Positions 10,339 through 23,987 of a stretch of DNA of 64,000 nucleotides are shown in pieces. Under the pieces are notes generated by a model. It was not told the DNA's origin and searched no databases. It worked only from the letters and a program-made list of their open reading frames with translations. This DNA comes from Ulota crispa. Lineage: Eukaryota > Streptophyta > Bryopsida > Orthotrichales > Orthotrichaceae. A program made the translations under genes and the position numbers. Each line of letters opens with the position of its first letter. The first letter of the stretch is position 1. The stretch lies in contig OY987245.1 of the NCBI GenBank assembly GCA_963920765.1, positions 3,240,727 through 3,304,726 on the forward strand, written 5' to 3'.

Positions 10339-11390
10339 TATGACGGAAGGAAGTGAAATTGTGATAAACAATTCAAACCTCGACATTATTATGTCTGCAA
10401 TTACTTTCATGAATATTGAGCGTCAATAAATATTCAAATAGACCAAAATTCTCAATGCAAAGTTTTCTGGTCTTGAAACAAAACTATAACAAGCTATGGA
10501 GCAATGACTTGTTGCTGCACTTACATTGACTATTTAAGACAATAATCTTTCAGATTCTATGCTTTAGACTTCAAGTTCCAGTAAGAGCAAAGAATCTAGT
10601 GTCAGCCTTTCAGATAAATTCGACGACACGCGTTCTAAATTTTGTGATTTTGTCAACAAAATTCGGCTTATTACGCTCCTTCAACCTCAACAACATTTAA
10701 TAGACGCAGTTCGCATTGGATTGGTGGAGACATTATTATCCGGACAAGCGCTTTCTTGGTTTGCACCGCTTTTTGAGAAAAATTCTCTAATACTCAACAA
10801 CTTTAAGGCATTTCTGAACGCATTTAGAGAAACATTTGGCAAACATGACAAAATACGTTCTGCAAGAACAAAAATTTGAAGCTTACGACAAAGACGGCGT
10901 TCAGCATTAGTCTATGTTTCCGAGTTCTGTCAACTAGCATGCGACATCAATTGGAGAGAGAAAGTTTTAATAAGCCAATTCTATTATGCTTTACAGGACA
11001 AAGCAAATGATTTGTTACTTTCATTATCAGATCCTACAATATTGAACAATGCTATTAATCAAGTTGTCAAATGCGACAATCAATTATTCGAACAATAACA
11101 AGATAAATGAAGCTGGACTACGCCGCAACCATATAATAGTTACTCTGCTTCTTTTTCAATTTTAAACATTGGCAATCAGGCGGAAGCGGAAGAAATGCAA
11201 ATTGATGGAGTTCAATTCAAACTTCTTACGGAGCAAGAAAATAAACGCCGACACAAAGAAGAATTATATCTTTATTGCAGAAAAAAAGGACACAAGGTTA
11301 GCAATTGTTTTGAAAAGCAATAACGTACGACGCAATTTTAAAGCACAAAATAAAGAAAACAACAAAGTCCAACAACAATAAAAATTGTGC
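10339..11390 (+). pseudogene. gag relic of the chromovirus
   Basis: A discontinuous reading frame starts at the ATG at 10339. It keeps the capsid-like stretches FCDFVNKIRLITLLQPQQ, GQALSWFAPLFEKNS and FKAFLNAFRETFGKHDK, broken by several stops. A zinc-knuckle remnant near 11270 reads YCRKKGHKVSNC: the first Cys of the CCHC pattern is replaced by Tyr (a G-to-A change on the coding strand). Many of the stops can be explained by C-to-T or G-to-A transitions. Confidence 0.75.
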
Positions 11391-11489
11391 GATTAGATTT
11401 GGCAGTATCATTGACATCTTCAGATCCTGTATTATCTGCAAACCCTATTCTTTGCTTTATCGTCTCCATACGTTTAGATTCAAAAAATA

Positions 11490-14400
11490 TTAAAGTCTAA
11501 ACTTTGATTGATTCGGGAGCCTCAGCTTGTTTTATTAATGAATCTTTTGTGAAACGTCATAACATTTTTACTGTTCAAAAACCAAAAGCCGTTTACGTTG
11601 AAATTATTAATGGATGACTGTCATCTTCTGGCAATGTTATCCATAAAACAATTCTTTTACAAACAATAGCAAAAAATCATAGTAGTCATATGGTCTACAA
11701 TGTTATCTATTCTATGTCTAGTCTTGTGATTTTAAAACTTTCATGGCTTGAAAAATTTAATTCTCAAATTAATTGGACAAATTGTAGTGTTACCTTTCTA
11801 TTTGAAAAAACTTCTACAGTTACACCAATAATTACAACTAAAGATCCTTTCAGCCATAAAATGTTAAAACTTTTATTTTTTGGAACTCAAGCATTTATGG
11901 AAACTGTTAAAGACGTTGATATATTTGTGGCTTATGCAATTCCAATATTTGAACAAACCACTACAACAATTTTGCTTTCAAAATAGCATAAGAAATATTA
12001 AGACGTCTTTGAGAAGAAAAATGCAGATATTTTCCTCAACTATTGATCATATGATTGCGCAATTGATTTTCAAAAGGATGCTTAACTACCTTTTGATCTT
12101 ATAAACAACATGTCGCAAAATAAGCTATCTTGACAAAAATTTGGCAAAAAATTGCATTCAACACTCCAAGTCTCTAGCTGGTGCACCTATACTTTTTGTG
12201 AAAAAGAAAGACGGATTTTTACGTATATGTATGAACTACCGCGGGCTCAATAAAGTGATAATCAAGAATTGGTATCCATTATCTTTAATCAATAAACTTC
12301 TGGATCAAATCGGACAAGTCAAGATTTATATCAAAATTGATTTAAGAAGAACTTATAATTTTGTACTTATCAAAGAAGATGACAAGTAGAAGACAGTTTT
12401 TTGAACAAAGTATGATCATTTTGAATATAATATCATGCATTTTGGACTTACAAATGCACCAGCTATCTTTTAATATATCATAAATGATATATATAAAAAA
12501 AATTTGGACAAATTTGTTGTTTGCTACTTGAATGATATATTGTTATATTCCAAAAATATAATTTAATATGGAAAACATGTGAAGCTAGTACTTGAAAAGC
12601 TTCACAATGCCGTACTATACGTTAAATTTGAAAAGTATATTTTTCACACTACTGAAGTGGAATTTTTTAATTTCATCATTTTTAGCAACGCTTTTTCTAT
12701 ACATTTCAAAAAAATTCAAGCTATATTAGACTGGACAACTCCAAAAACGATATATATTGTTCAAAATTTCCTTGGTTATGCAAATTTTTATCAAATTTTT
12801 ATTAAAAACTATTCTCAAATTGCTGCTCCTCTTATACGGCTTACATGCAAGAATAAATTGGAGTGAAGTCAAGAAGTAGCTAGTGCATTTCAAATATTGA
12901 AGAAAGCTTTTACCACAGCTCCAATATTGGTTCATCCAGACTTTTTCAAACTTTTCTTTATAGAAACAGATATTTCGGATTTTACATTTGGCGCAGTGTT
13001 ATTATAGCAGGAAGAAGACGGAAAACTTCATCCAGTTGCTTTTCATTCAAAAAAATTCAGCGCCGCGGAAATTAACTATGAATTTCACAATAAAGAATTA
13101 CTTGCTATTGTGAACTCTTTTTAAGAATAGAGTCATTCACTTGAAGACGCCGCACATCAAGTGACAGTATACACGGATAACAAGAACCTCAAATATTTTA
13201 TGTTTACTTGTGTTTCGAATCGTCAAGAAGCCTGTTGAAATATGTCTTTATTCAAGTTTGATTTTAACATTATACATCGACCCGGAAAGCTATAAAGGTT
13301 ATCTGAAATTTTATGTAGAATATTCAACTTTATGTTTAAGAAAGTGAAAGCAGCATATGAACAACAACAGACAACGCGTTTGAAACCTGAACGCTTTCGT
13401 TTACAAGCAACTCAAATCTCGTTTTCAATTGATTTCAGATTCTTTGATCAAATTCGAACAGCCTCAGTTACAGATGCATTAGTACTTAATATCAAGCAAC
13501 GCTTCATCGAATCTACGGAGAATTCTAGCAAATCCAAGATTGAAAGAGAATGTTTGTACTTTAAAAAACGCCTCTATATTCATGACGGACCACATCGCTT
13601 TTAAGTCATGCAAGTACACCACGATTTTCCAGCCGTTAGACACTTTAAATTCAACAAAATGTTAAAACTCATTTCTCGTGATTTTTGGTGGCCTCAGATG
13701 TGGAAGACCATTAAAAATTTTATACTATCTTGCAATACTTCTTCTTGTTTAGATAATCTCCAACATCAACCGTACGGACTTTTACGGCCTTTATCAGTGC
13801 CGAACAACCATGGTCATTTGTTTTTATAGATTTTTTATAGATTTATCACTTTTAGCTAAATTCGATTCTATTTGCGTAATAATTGATTAGTTTTAAAAAT
13901 AACACATTTTATTTCATGCAAGAAGACGATCACATGAAAAGAAACAACCAAGCTTTTTATTGACAATATTTATTGTTATCATAGATAACCCAAAGACATT
14001 GTATCGGACAGAGGACCTCAGTTCATTTCCAACTTCTGGCAATCATTATTCAAGATCTTGCAAGTGAAGATATAACTTTCACCAGCATTTCATCCTCAAA
14101 CCAATGGAAAAACCAAATGCGTGAATCAAGTTTTGAAGTAATATTTATGGTGCACTATAAATTAGCAATAAGATAATTGGGTTTTTTTACTGCTACTTGC
14201 TGAGTTTGCATACAACAACAGCAAACGTACATCAACTCAAGAGACTCTATTTTATGCTAACTATAGCTTTCACCTAAAAATTAATATGCTATCAACTTAG
14301 ACGGGAGAGAGTCCTGCAGCAAAGAATCTAGCAAGACATCTAAAAGAGTTACACACAACAATGCAAGCTTGTTTGAAGGAAGCTGAAGTACGTTATAAGG

Positions 14401-14660
14401 ACTTTGTCAACGTGAAAAGAAAAGAGCAACCAAAATTTTGAATGGGTGATAAAGTGTGGCTGCTATAACATAACATCAAAATAACTCGTTCAAGCTACAA
14501 ACTTGATTATTGCCGAATTTGATCATTCATTATTAAAAAACAAATCAATGCTGGTGCATATTGACTATAAATATCGGCGTCAATGAAGATACATTCAATA
14601 TTTCCATTTTCACTTTTGGAAACTTATAGGGAATCCAATTTTTTTGAAAAAGTTCAACCT
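11490..14660 (+). pseudogene. pol relic: protease, RT, RNase H, integrase
   Basis: Domains in Ty3/gypsy order: aspartic protease near 11505 (LIDSGASACFINESF, the DSG triad intact); reverse transcriptase about 12170-12560 ([33 protein letters not shown], then YLNDILLYS where the catalytic second Asp pair has become Asn-Asp); RNase H about 12940-13210 ([26 protein letters not shown]); integrase about 13600-14200 (zinc-binding region with DFWWPQMWKTIK, later SDRGPQFISNFW). Stops and frame changes interrupt every domain. No functional product is possible. Confidence 0.85.
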
Positions 14661-14689
14661 CCGTCGCTTTAAGTTGAAATGGATAGTAT

Positions 14690-14875
14690 CATAGAGTATG
14701 AAGTTGAGAAGGTGTAAGATTCAAGGATTTTGAGAAGATAAATTGAATATTTTGTTCATTGTCGCGGATATCCAATTAGTGAGCGTATGTGGGAACCAGC
14801 ATCTAACTTAACTAACACACCTTTAAAAATCCAAGAATTTCAATGCCAATATCCCTCGAAACCAAGAACAATGAC
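14690..14875 (+). pseudogene. Chromodomain relic at the pol C terminus
   Basis: YEVEKVQDSRIL is followed after a stop by IEYFVHCRGYPISERMWEP and ASNLTNTPLKIQEF. This is the chromodomain pattern (glu-val-glu-lys start, Y-hydrophobic-V-x-W/C-x-G-Y core, WEP motif) that defines chromoviruses, where it guides integration by binding modified histones. One in-frame stop separates the two halves. Confidence 0.75.
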
Positions 14876-14916
14876 AGCGTAAAATTTTCAAAAGATCTCG
14901 GAGTTAAAAAGAAAAA

Positions 14917-15373
14917 TGATATCACGGACATACATGGATTAACTTAGAAGGTTCTAAAAGGCTTTAGAGGACTTAGGATTTAGAAAATCAAAAGGTTTTA
15001 GAAAACTTTAAAAAGATAAAAGGTCTCAAAAGCTTTTAGAAAGTTGAAAGCCTCTAAAAGGTTGAAAACTTCTAAAAGACTTGAAGCATTTAGAAGTTTG
15101 AACGCTTCTAAAAGCTTGGAAGCCTTTAAAAGAGTTGAAGCCTTTACCCTTGAGTATATATAGGAGTTGAAACTGAGAAGTTTTTCAGTTTTGACAATTT
15201 ATCTTGCGTCTTTAGTCTTTAACCTCCAAGTTTTAGTCTTCTGTTTTGTTTTTGCCTTGTACTGCTATCATCTAATATATTTCTCTAGCCTTGGTTATAA
15301 ATACACTTCTGAGTTCTTGTCTTGATTCTACGTTTTTATTACTTCATTTTTATCTTTGAGTCCGTCCCTGACA
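14917..15373 (+). repeat. 3' LTR of the chromovirus
   Basis: Copy of 9595-10116. Most TCTAGAAG units of the 5' LTR read TCTAAAAG here, so the heat-shock-like cores are largely lost by G-to-A change. The end is gtccgtccctgaca. Confidence 0.85.
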
Positions 15374-16004
15374 ACATGCAAGACGTACATCTAACAATTT
15401 CACACGTGATGTTTATAAATAGTTTAATTGATTATCAAGTTTTAAGTGTTTTAATTCAAAAATTACTTGTATGATTATTAGATTTTGTAAGTAAAAAATC
15501 ATATGTAAAATTCTTGCAAATTTTAGTTAATTTATAGTTAGCAAAAATATAAGTGATAAAATTTGTAAATGAAGCAAATGTCACATGTGTATATACATAT
15601 TTATTTATTTATTTTGTGATAATTTTGCAATATATAGATTAGAAGCATTATATAAATAAAAACATAAAGTATTTTTTCCACACAAATTTTTATTTATAAA
15701 TTTTGAATTTTCAATGTAAAAAATACTGCATTAAAATAAAGTATAAATGTAATTGTACCAAATAAAAACAATATATTGAAATATATCTATTTGATAAACA
15801 ATAAAATCATTTATAAATATTTTTTGTGAAATAATGTTTTATCTATACACATGTGAATTTTACATCCTTTACTCTGTTTGCTGTATGCTTTTGCATTTCT
15901 AGAATAAATATTTTTAATTCAGCACTAAGTTTTCATTTGCATTTGTTGAAAATGTCTTCATTGCACTAAAAAAAATGGTCTTGTGCAAGTTTAATTTTAA
16001 ATTC

Positions 16005-16420
16005 TTAAACATTTTTTAAAATATTTACAAAACAATCACGTAAACTTACAAGAAGTTTCATTGAGCTACCATTATCTTTCTTCTTACGTTTTAAGGATAA
16101 TCTATCATCAACACTTGACAACTTGCAAACATGAGAGTGTGGCGATTTCATTTCAGACAACACTTTAGAAGTATCAGCTTCTTCAAATTGGTTATTGATG
16201 CCAACATTATAAAATATTGCAAACTGTTGCAAGTGAAAATATGACATTCTTAATTTAAAACAAATTTTGAAGGTTTTTTGTAGCCATCTAAGTTAACAAC
16301 ATGCCTTAATAACACTTTAATTCCACCATTCATTCCAATATGAATTCTTGTTTGTTTTGGTGTACTACCTCTAACACATCACATGGCTTGGTAAAAATTC
16401 ACGTTGATAATACACCTCCA
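16005..16420 (-). pseudogene. Coding-like fragment, unrecognised
   Basis: On the minus strand a block near 16390-16265 reads GSTPKQTRIHIGMNGGIKVL and continues to NLDGYKKPSKFVLN before a stop. After a change of frame, a second block (16247-16040) reads MSYFHLQQFAIFYN and later SPHSHVCKLSSVDDRLSLKR, ending near a GTAAGT donor-like site at about 16050. The composition differs from the surrounding AT-rich noise and suggests two pieces of a decayed gene. I do not recognise the family. Confidence 0.3.
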
Positions 16421-18825
16421 CTAATTTTTGCAATAACAATTTAAATGTTTATACCATTTTTCCATGACATCAATTTTTCTGCTACAAATTTTTCTCTCAT
16501 ATATATATCTATAAAATTATTTGTCAATTAATCAATCTACATACTTTATGTGACAAACACAAAGTAAGAATAGACAAATGAACGAACAAAAATAATTATT
16601 ACTAAAAAAAAATGTTTGTTGTGTAGTTTAAAACATTAGTCTCATCCTATACATGCGACTTGATAACTTGCAATATCTAAACATATTTTTTCATTTAAAT
16701 CACACAATCTAAAGTTTTAAAAAAAATTGGATCAAAAAATAAAAAATGAATCATTTTAAAACTTTAGTCTAAAATGGCTGCACTTGCACAAATTTTTGAC
16801 AAACATGTAGAATGCTTTAACAATGTAATACAATACATTTTCTATTTAGTTTATTTGGGTTGCAACAATAAAATAGCTATATTTCAAATTTTCTAAAAAT
16901 TAAACAAAAGTTTAATAGTACAATATACTTGAAAATCCTGAGCTTAAAAATAAACAGCATATCATTTTAATTCAAAAATATGACAATTTCTCAACTTCAT
17001 CTTTTTTACAAAACATTGAAATAAATTAAATAATCTAAGCTTAAATTTTTTTGAATTTTATAATAAATTATATAAGTAAAAGAGCATAGTTTCTACTCAA
17101 ATGAAAAAGAAAAAGAAAAATCTACTTTCCATAGCTCACAAAAATCCAACTTATGAAATGGGAAAAATCAAAAAATTTAAAGTCTCCCAATTTGTCTAAA
17201 AATTGAAAATACTCAAGTTTAAAATAAAAAAACTTAAGCAAAATAGACAAAAAATTAAAAAACGAGAAGAATTTCAAAACTTAACTTGAAAATTCTGAAT
17301 TTTAAATGTTTATGGAGTGAGCTCTTAAAAATTAAATGGTGAAACTTATTATTTATACAATAAATTTATTACAAGCACAATTTAAAAAATGAAATGAGAG
17401 GTAGATGTCATGAAAGCATTGTCAAATTTATTTTATAGAATTTTTTCTAAGGCTTCTTGTTGGCTACTTAAAGTAAAGGTTCAAATCATTTGAGCAAACA
17501 TGTTTTTATGCTGCAACCCCGCACGTCCAACTATTATGTTTTCAAAACTAGATTGATAGATCCATATTCAGCAAAACGACAGCTTATTTGATCCATTGGT
17601 CTTTTGCGCAATTAAGCTCTTGCTCCTTGTATGACAGTTAAAACCACATATCTCTCAAAGTTTGATCTTGCGTGGTCTAGCTCTTACTCTTCATAAAACC
17701 GCGAACTTATTGTTTCTCAGCGTTTTGCAACTGGTCTAGGTCCATGACAGTTGTGTGACATTTTTATTTGAGCAGGTCTGAAATATGAGCTACATTGGTC
17801 ATGTGTAATGCGTTGGCTTGACCGGATTTTATTGTCAATCTGTTTGTGCAACTTTTGTCATCGTCCGGTTTAAAGCGCCATGGTAATGTTTTTGCTACAA
17901 AGCTTTGCTTTTTATTGTGTTTTTTGTTACTAATCCACTATCTTGCTTGCATACTTGTGCTAGCTTATTATATGGCGTTAAATAGCAATGATTCTATGCA
18001 AAATCTCTAGTTTTTTCTTATGATTATCTTGTATTGCTTTTTGTTGCCCTTATATATAATTCTAAAGCTAATGAGATCCTATGAAGCTAAATGGATAAGG
18101 GTGCAATTTGACATAATATTGTGTACTCTCAATATTTGAGTCTTTGTTAAATAGTACATACTTTTTAGTAATTGCATATATTTGTCTTAATAATTGCAAA
18201 ACGTCAAAAGAGCTAGAACTAAATTCAAGATTTTAATTCATCATAAACCCAGTTTTATTGGTATCTTTTTGTTTCATTATATATTTTGATTTCCTTTTAC
18301 GTTTGTCTTGAAATTGGTAGTTAAAGCTTGGCGAGTGAAAGTATTTGGTGTGTTTAATGTTCTTGATTTTATTGCTTGCTTATTAGATCCATGTGCTTGC
18401 TAACTTGCATACTTGCTGGATCTTTGTACTTGCTAATTTGCTTGCTGCATTTTCTGGGAAAATAATATTATCTATAAGTGATCTTAATTTTATTTTCAAT
18501 GTCATTAATCCTTGAATTTTAAAACAATTATGAATAATACTTTTATTGTATTTAAATTTAAAATTTTGAATTGTTTTTCATTATTTTAACTATAAACTGG
18601 AGTCTTTTACAATTTTGTATAAAAAAATCAGAGGTGAAATCAATAAAAACTAATCAAAAGTTTTATTTTGTTGATCTGGTTGTGTTAATTAAAATAACTT
18701 TTAATAAAAACCAATTATTGATGTGTTAATGATGTATTGCTTTTTTCCAAATAAATTTTGTAGTAATTAAATAATTGTATAAAACTTAAAAAAATATTTT
18801 GAAAAAATTGCCATATGTCCAATGC

Positions 18826-18990
18826 TAGTATGCCACGTGGAGGAGGTGCTGCTGATATATGGTAAATGCAATGTAGTACTTGCTACACAAAAGGCTCATT
18901 GTCACATGACAAGTGCCACATGGCAAATGTCATGTAGAGAGACTCTATTGCTGCATGGCAAGTGGCACGTGACATGTGGCACATGAGCAA
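18826..18990. other. Cluster of G-box-like motifs
   Basis: Within about 165 bp, gccacgtgg, gtcacatgacaagtgccacatggc, ggcacgtgacatgtggcacatg and related words recur, giving two CACGTG cores and several CACATG/CATGTG variants. It could be a cluster of bHLH/bZIP sites or simply a short repeat derived from one word. There is no gene next to it. Confidence 0.3.
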
Positions 18991-21900
18991 TATATTTAAA
19001 GTGTCATCATTGAATTTTGAACCTAAAATTTTGTCATTGATATTAGAAAAACTTCACTAGTACATGATATGTATATTTGCATGTGCAAATCTTTTTTAAA
19101 TTTTATTTGTATATTGTTTATTTTATCTTTCATTACTTTGCAAAATTAATGGATCTTGAAGGCTATTCCGTTTAATAAATGAAATTTTTCAAAAAACTTA
19201 AAATTAAAGTATGTTGACTTATGAAAAAATCTTTAAACACCAATTTTTTGTTTAAAGTTTCAATCTTTTAATACAAATCTATAAGCAACAATCAAATAAA
19301 TTATTTGAAATTGTCAAAGAAATTGTTATTTTTGTCTTTTTGAGTTTTGTCTATAACTTTTGTTTAAGACTTCAAGAGCTGAAATTGAATTATTAGAGAT
19401 AAAAGTTGGTTTTTTTCCAAACTTTTATTAATAATAATTTATTAAAAAAAATTCCATTACTAAGTTGAAATAACCTCCAAAGTTTATCAATTTTAAAGCA
19501 AACCAATCCGTGAAAAATTAAGGAAACAAAATCACACGTCATACAATCAAAATTCCAAAATATTCTAGTAGACTTTTAACATTCTATTATTTTTAAAGAT
19601 TTTTTAGTTATTTAATGAATTAAAAAAATCAAAATATTTTAAAAAGATTTTAAAAAGATTCTAAAATCGTTTTAAAATTATATTTTTCTTAAGATTTTGA
19701 AATGTTGAGTTCCAAAAAGAATCAAAAAAATTCTACAAAAGATTCATAAAAGAATTGAAAAGTTTTTAAATTTTTTTAAAATTTTAAAAGATTCTTAAAT
19801 GCTTTGTTTTTTTATATTTTATTGAAGATTTTGAAATATCATTGTGAATTTCAAAAAAAATCCAAAAGCATTAATCAATACATTAAAAGACTCTAAAAGA
19901 TTTGAAAGAAAGTTTAAAATATTGTAGACTAGGCGCTTATGTAGCTCATGCTGGATTAATTGTATTTTAGGTTGGAGCAATGAATCTTTTTGAAATAACT
20001 CATTTTGTGCTAGAAAAATTTTGAGGTGTAAATTTTCCTACAAAAACATGTCTTGTTTCAACCTAAGATCCTAACAATACAAGTCCATTTTTATATAAAT
20101 GACGTAGTACGTTATTTTCTAAATGGGATATTTCTTTAATAAATTTTTGTGATATCTAAAATAATAGAATATAAGCAATTTTTTTATAGAATCCTATTCA
20201 ATTAGTCATGTAGTGTACTTATTTGCCAAAGTCAACAAAACAGTTATTGATATTTTATTGTTGTGGGCAAAGTTTTCTACTAATGTAATACATATTATCT
20301 AATCTTCATGTAGAAAGGTATATGCCTTGGACTAACATATGTGAAATATAAACAAAAAAACATCTTTTAAACTACAGTACTTAGTAGCAAGAATCATTTT
20401 AACACTATTAAATATAATGAGAGATGTTGAAATAACAAATACATAATTATTGTCTTGGAACATATCTTCACATTTATAAATTTTATTGCTTTATTTACTT
20501 AATTTCAAATATGAATTTACATTCGTTACATGATTATTTTAATTTGATTTGTTTAAACCAAGAATTTGCATATTAAACTTTATAGATAAATTTAATGCTT
20601 AATTAAATTTAATAATTATAAAGATTTAATTTTGAAAAACAAATTCTAATCATATGATTGCACAAGACCTAATCATATGAGTGCATAAGACCTGATTTTG
20701 TTATTATAAGTTAATTTAATTCTTTTAGAATCAATATTATTGTAGAAACAAAATTGAATAGAGACACATAGTGTTAAAATATACACCGTATTATAAAGGG
20801 CCTCTAAAACACTAAGTTTAGAATTTTTTATATTTACAACAAATTGTTGCGGAAATCAAATTATTTTAGTATCTACATAAAACTCCAAACTTTCCACTTA
20901 TATTTGAAATTTGCATATTTTGTGCAAAATTTTGTTTCTGGCCTTAATTTGAGTATCGCATGTTTTATCATCTTATTAATATATCCAAGCGCATACTTTT
21001 GTTCTTATAAAATTTGTTATTTTGTTGATTTGTAGGTACCAATTGTGTGTTCTTTATGTGTTTGCTCTTAGCAAGGGCACAATGGTGTTTACTTCTTTGT
21101 GTGAGCAACCATGAATGGAGTATTTGGATCCTCCCTCTTAAATTAAAATGTTTTGGTTGGCAATAAGTAAACTTCTCTTACAAGCACAATAATTCTCATC
21201 CTGCAATCTGAGTATTTTTTGTCTAATTTTAAACTCAAGTTTGTCAATTTTTTTATTTATTTCCATCATTTTTTGAACCATATTCCAATGCTTCAACTTC
21301 TACTAAAAACTTTCAAAACTCATAGAAAACATGTCTAGCCATAGGTTGTGAGTTAGCCATGCTGCAAAAACTACACTAGTACCCAAGCGGCAATGCTCTC
21401 ATACTATCTAGACGAGTACAACCAAGTTAATTTGAGCAGCTACAGAGAGCCAAGTAAAAACAACAGTTTGTGTAGCAAAAACTAATCTCAATTGGTGTTT
21501 TTTTGCACTATTAGTATAAAACCAGTATATGATTACATTCACGGAGCAAACACAAGGCCATTTAATTGCCTAGGTGTTTAATATAACATGACATGGGATA
21601 TGGGCACAATGTCCTCATAAAGCCAAATTAGTTGTAGGTTGGTTACTCAAGTAATGGGACAATGGGGTTAATGATCTGCTTGGCTAATTTGAAAAAAAGA
21701 GGGAGTCCAATGTAAATACAATCAAATCATAATTGTAAGATTAATAAGTATAATTGCTATTTAAGCAAAATATCATGCATAAGTTTAGTTATGTAGTTAC
21801 TACTTACTAGCATGTTATATATGCAACACTTATAGTCTAGTCATAGGGTAAACGGTAACTAGCAGGATACCTCCTATTTTTTAATCATAAAAAGATACAC

Positions 21901-22194
21901 ACTATGATTATTAAAACCAAGGTTTTAATATCTAAAAGTACTTTTATCTAGACAAAAAATTGGTATATGAACCCTTTTACTTGTCATTTTTTGTATGTGA
22001 GCACTCCTAGGAATAAAGGATATAGATTTTTAGTAAGTATTTAGCAAATAGACATAGTTTTGGAACCTATATTATAACTCAAACAAGGTATAAGGCTAAG
22101 AGGTAAGCTACATTGTTATTCTTGTAACAAAGTTTTTACAAGTACGGTATTAAGAGCTAATATTTATATAGAAATCTTGAAAATAGAAAAAGAA

Positions 22195-22485
22195 AAAAAG
22201 AAAGAAAAGTTAGAGGGCTCCTCAAATTCCAAGGAGCACTTTGCAAAACCCATAATAGGCCCAAAATGAACTCCTCAGTTCTTAAGAGGGTCCTAGGACA
22301 AAAAGAGGTAATTGGGAAAAATAAAAAAAATGAAAAATGAAAAAAATAAAAATAAAAACAAAAAAACAAAAAATAAAAAATAAGAAAGTTAAAGCAAGCT
22401 CCTTAGATTCCAAGCAGCACTTTGCTAAACCCGTAAAGAGCACAAAAAGACCTCCTCAATTCCAAGGAGGGTCTTAGGCCCTTCC
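22195..22485 (+). repeat. Direct duplication, about 195-bp spacing
   Basis: The block 22195-22300 (agggctcctcaaattccaag, gcactttgcaaaaccc, cctcagttcttaagagggtcc) recurs at about 22388-22485 (agctccttagattccaag, gcactttgctaaaccc, cctcaattccaaggagggtc). A run of A-rich sequence separates the two. Confidence 0.6.
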
Positions 22486-23987
22486 TAATTGGTTCCAAAG
22501 AGGGGGTCTATAGTGTGCAAGTGAATTTGTAAATGTTAGTATATCATAGCTTGAAGCTTCCTTGAAATATGAGGAGGTTGTCTTAATGGCCTATTTATGC
22601 ACACCTATTCATTACGTATCCAAAATCCACATCATAATCTCATTCATTCAATAATATTTGGATGGATGATTGGATGAATTTTTTTTTATTATGGATTATT
22701 AATTTTCATTCTTCATCTGTTTCAAATTTCCTTTCATGAGCATAAATTAGTATTTCTCCCATTTTTGCTTTTACTACCCTTATTTGGACAATGCATGAAT
22801 TTACAACAACTCTCTTCTTTCAAGTTCTATGATGATCTTTTCAATTTTAATAGTTGTTACATTCATAATTTATGGGCTAACTTCATTTTTTATTATTCAA
22901 AAATGATTTTTTAGTAAAATATGAACAATCACTACTCAAATCCAATTGTTCACTGTTCCTTGCTCAATACTTATTGCTCACTACTCACACTTTAGCGTCA
23001 TTGTGACCTTTCCACTTCAAAATTTCATAACGAATTTCACAAAGTTCCAAAAATTATGAAACAACTTGGGTTAGATGCCAATTCTTCTTGGCTTTTAAAA
23101 AAAAATTACTAAAAATATTTCAAAAAGTTTCACCAATCCAAAATTCAGTTTCAGCCCTTAGATGGTCAGTTATGAGTCTTTTACCTTAAGTTCACTTTAT
23201 ATTTGACGTGGTTATTACACTTTCAAAAACGTGCATTCTATTCAAATCTTTACTCCATGTCAACTTTAAATATGATGAAAATGAATAGTTTTCATTACAT
23301 TCCAAATTAAACTTATACTCTGTTTTTGCTATTGAACAGTTGTTGAGGATATTGCGTGGATGACATGAGATGTTTTCAACTACAAAAAAATGATGGTTTC
23401 TTTATTGCAAATAGCAAAATTTTGAACCCTCCAAGAGGCCCTTAAGATTTGACACTCTTAACATTTATTAAGTTTAGGCTGGGTACATTAGAGAGTGTGT
23501 GAAGTGTCTCTACCTTGTATGACTTTCCTATTGTACATCATAAACATCATGTATATAAAATAGTAATCTAGTCCTTGTATGAAGGACCTTATCCACATGC
23601 ACAATCTCAAATAATACAAAAAGGCATTGCATTGATAAATGATGTAGATGAATTCACTAATCACTATCCAAGTACTTCACTCATATATACAAATAAAGTA
23701 AAATAGAAATCATGGTTCTATTGTACCCACACCTTTGTCCTATTGAGATGGCACATCAATATAATTTTCATGATTGCATTGAACTCAAAGGGTGGGCAGA
23801 AATAGGGGATTAGTGATTTGTTTGTTGCAATAAGTACATGTTTTGGGATCATTTTTGAGACTTCTTAAAGGGCCACTTGAAGGGTTTGAAGTTTTTCTTA
23901 TGATAAATTCATAATTAGTGATTTTCATTACAAAAGAAAACACATGATTTCATGGAGTAGTCAAGAGAGATGAGTTGTATATTTTGA

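Larger units (their letters stand above)
9595..15373 (+). mobile_element. Degenerate Ty3/gypsy chromovirus with two LTRs
   Basis: The 5' LTR (9595-10116) and 3' LTR (14917-15373) enclose relics of gag, protease, reverse transcriptase, RNase H, integrase and a C-terminal chromodomain in the Ty3/gypsy order. A purine-rich tract (aaaaagaaaaa) lies directly before the 3' LTR. The LTRs end in ccctgaca. ACATG occurs at 9588-9592 and again right after the 3' LTR at 15374-15378, a possible 5-bp target duplication, though two bases separate the first copy from the presumed LTR start. Every coding domain is interrupted by stops, and the LTRs differ at many C/T and G/A positions, so the copy is old and inactive. 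Confidence 0.9.
15374..23179. other. Long AT-rich intergenic stretch
   Basis: No supportable gene. The stretch is very AT-rich with scattered short frames that look fortuitous. Separate entries cover a coding-like fragment (16005-16420), a cluster of CACGTG/ACATGTGGC motifs (18826-18990) and a duplicated block (22195-22485). At 19619-19930, repeated aagattctaaaa-like units resemble the decayed LTR array of the chromovirus and may be an old solo LTR, but no borders could be defined. Confidence 0.5.

Noticed and set aside
21360-21430. Possible tRNA-like segment
   Set aside because: A few bases recall a D-arm, but no acceptor stem, anticodon arm or T-loop could be folded. No tRNA gene was found in the window by eye.
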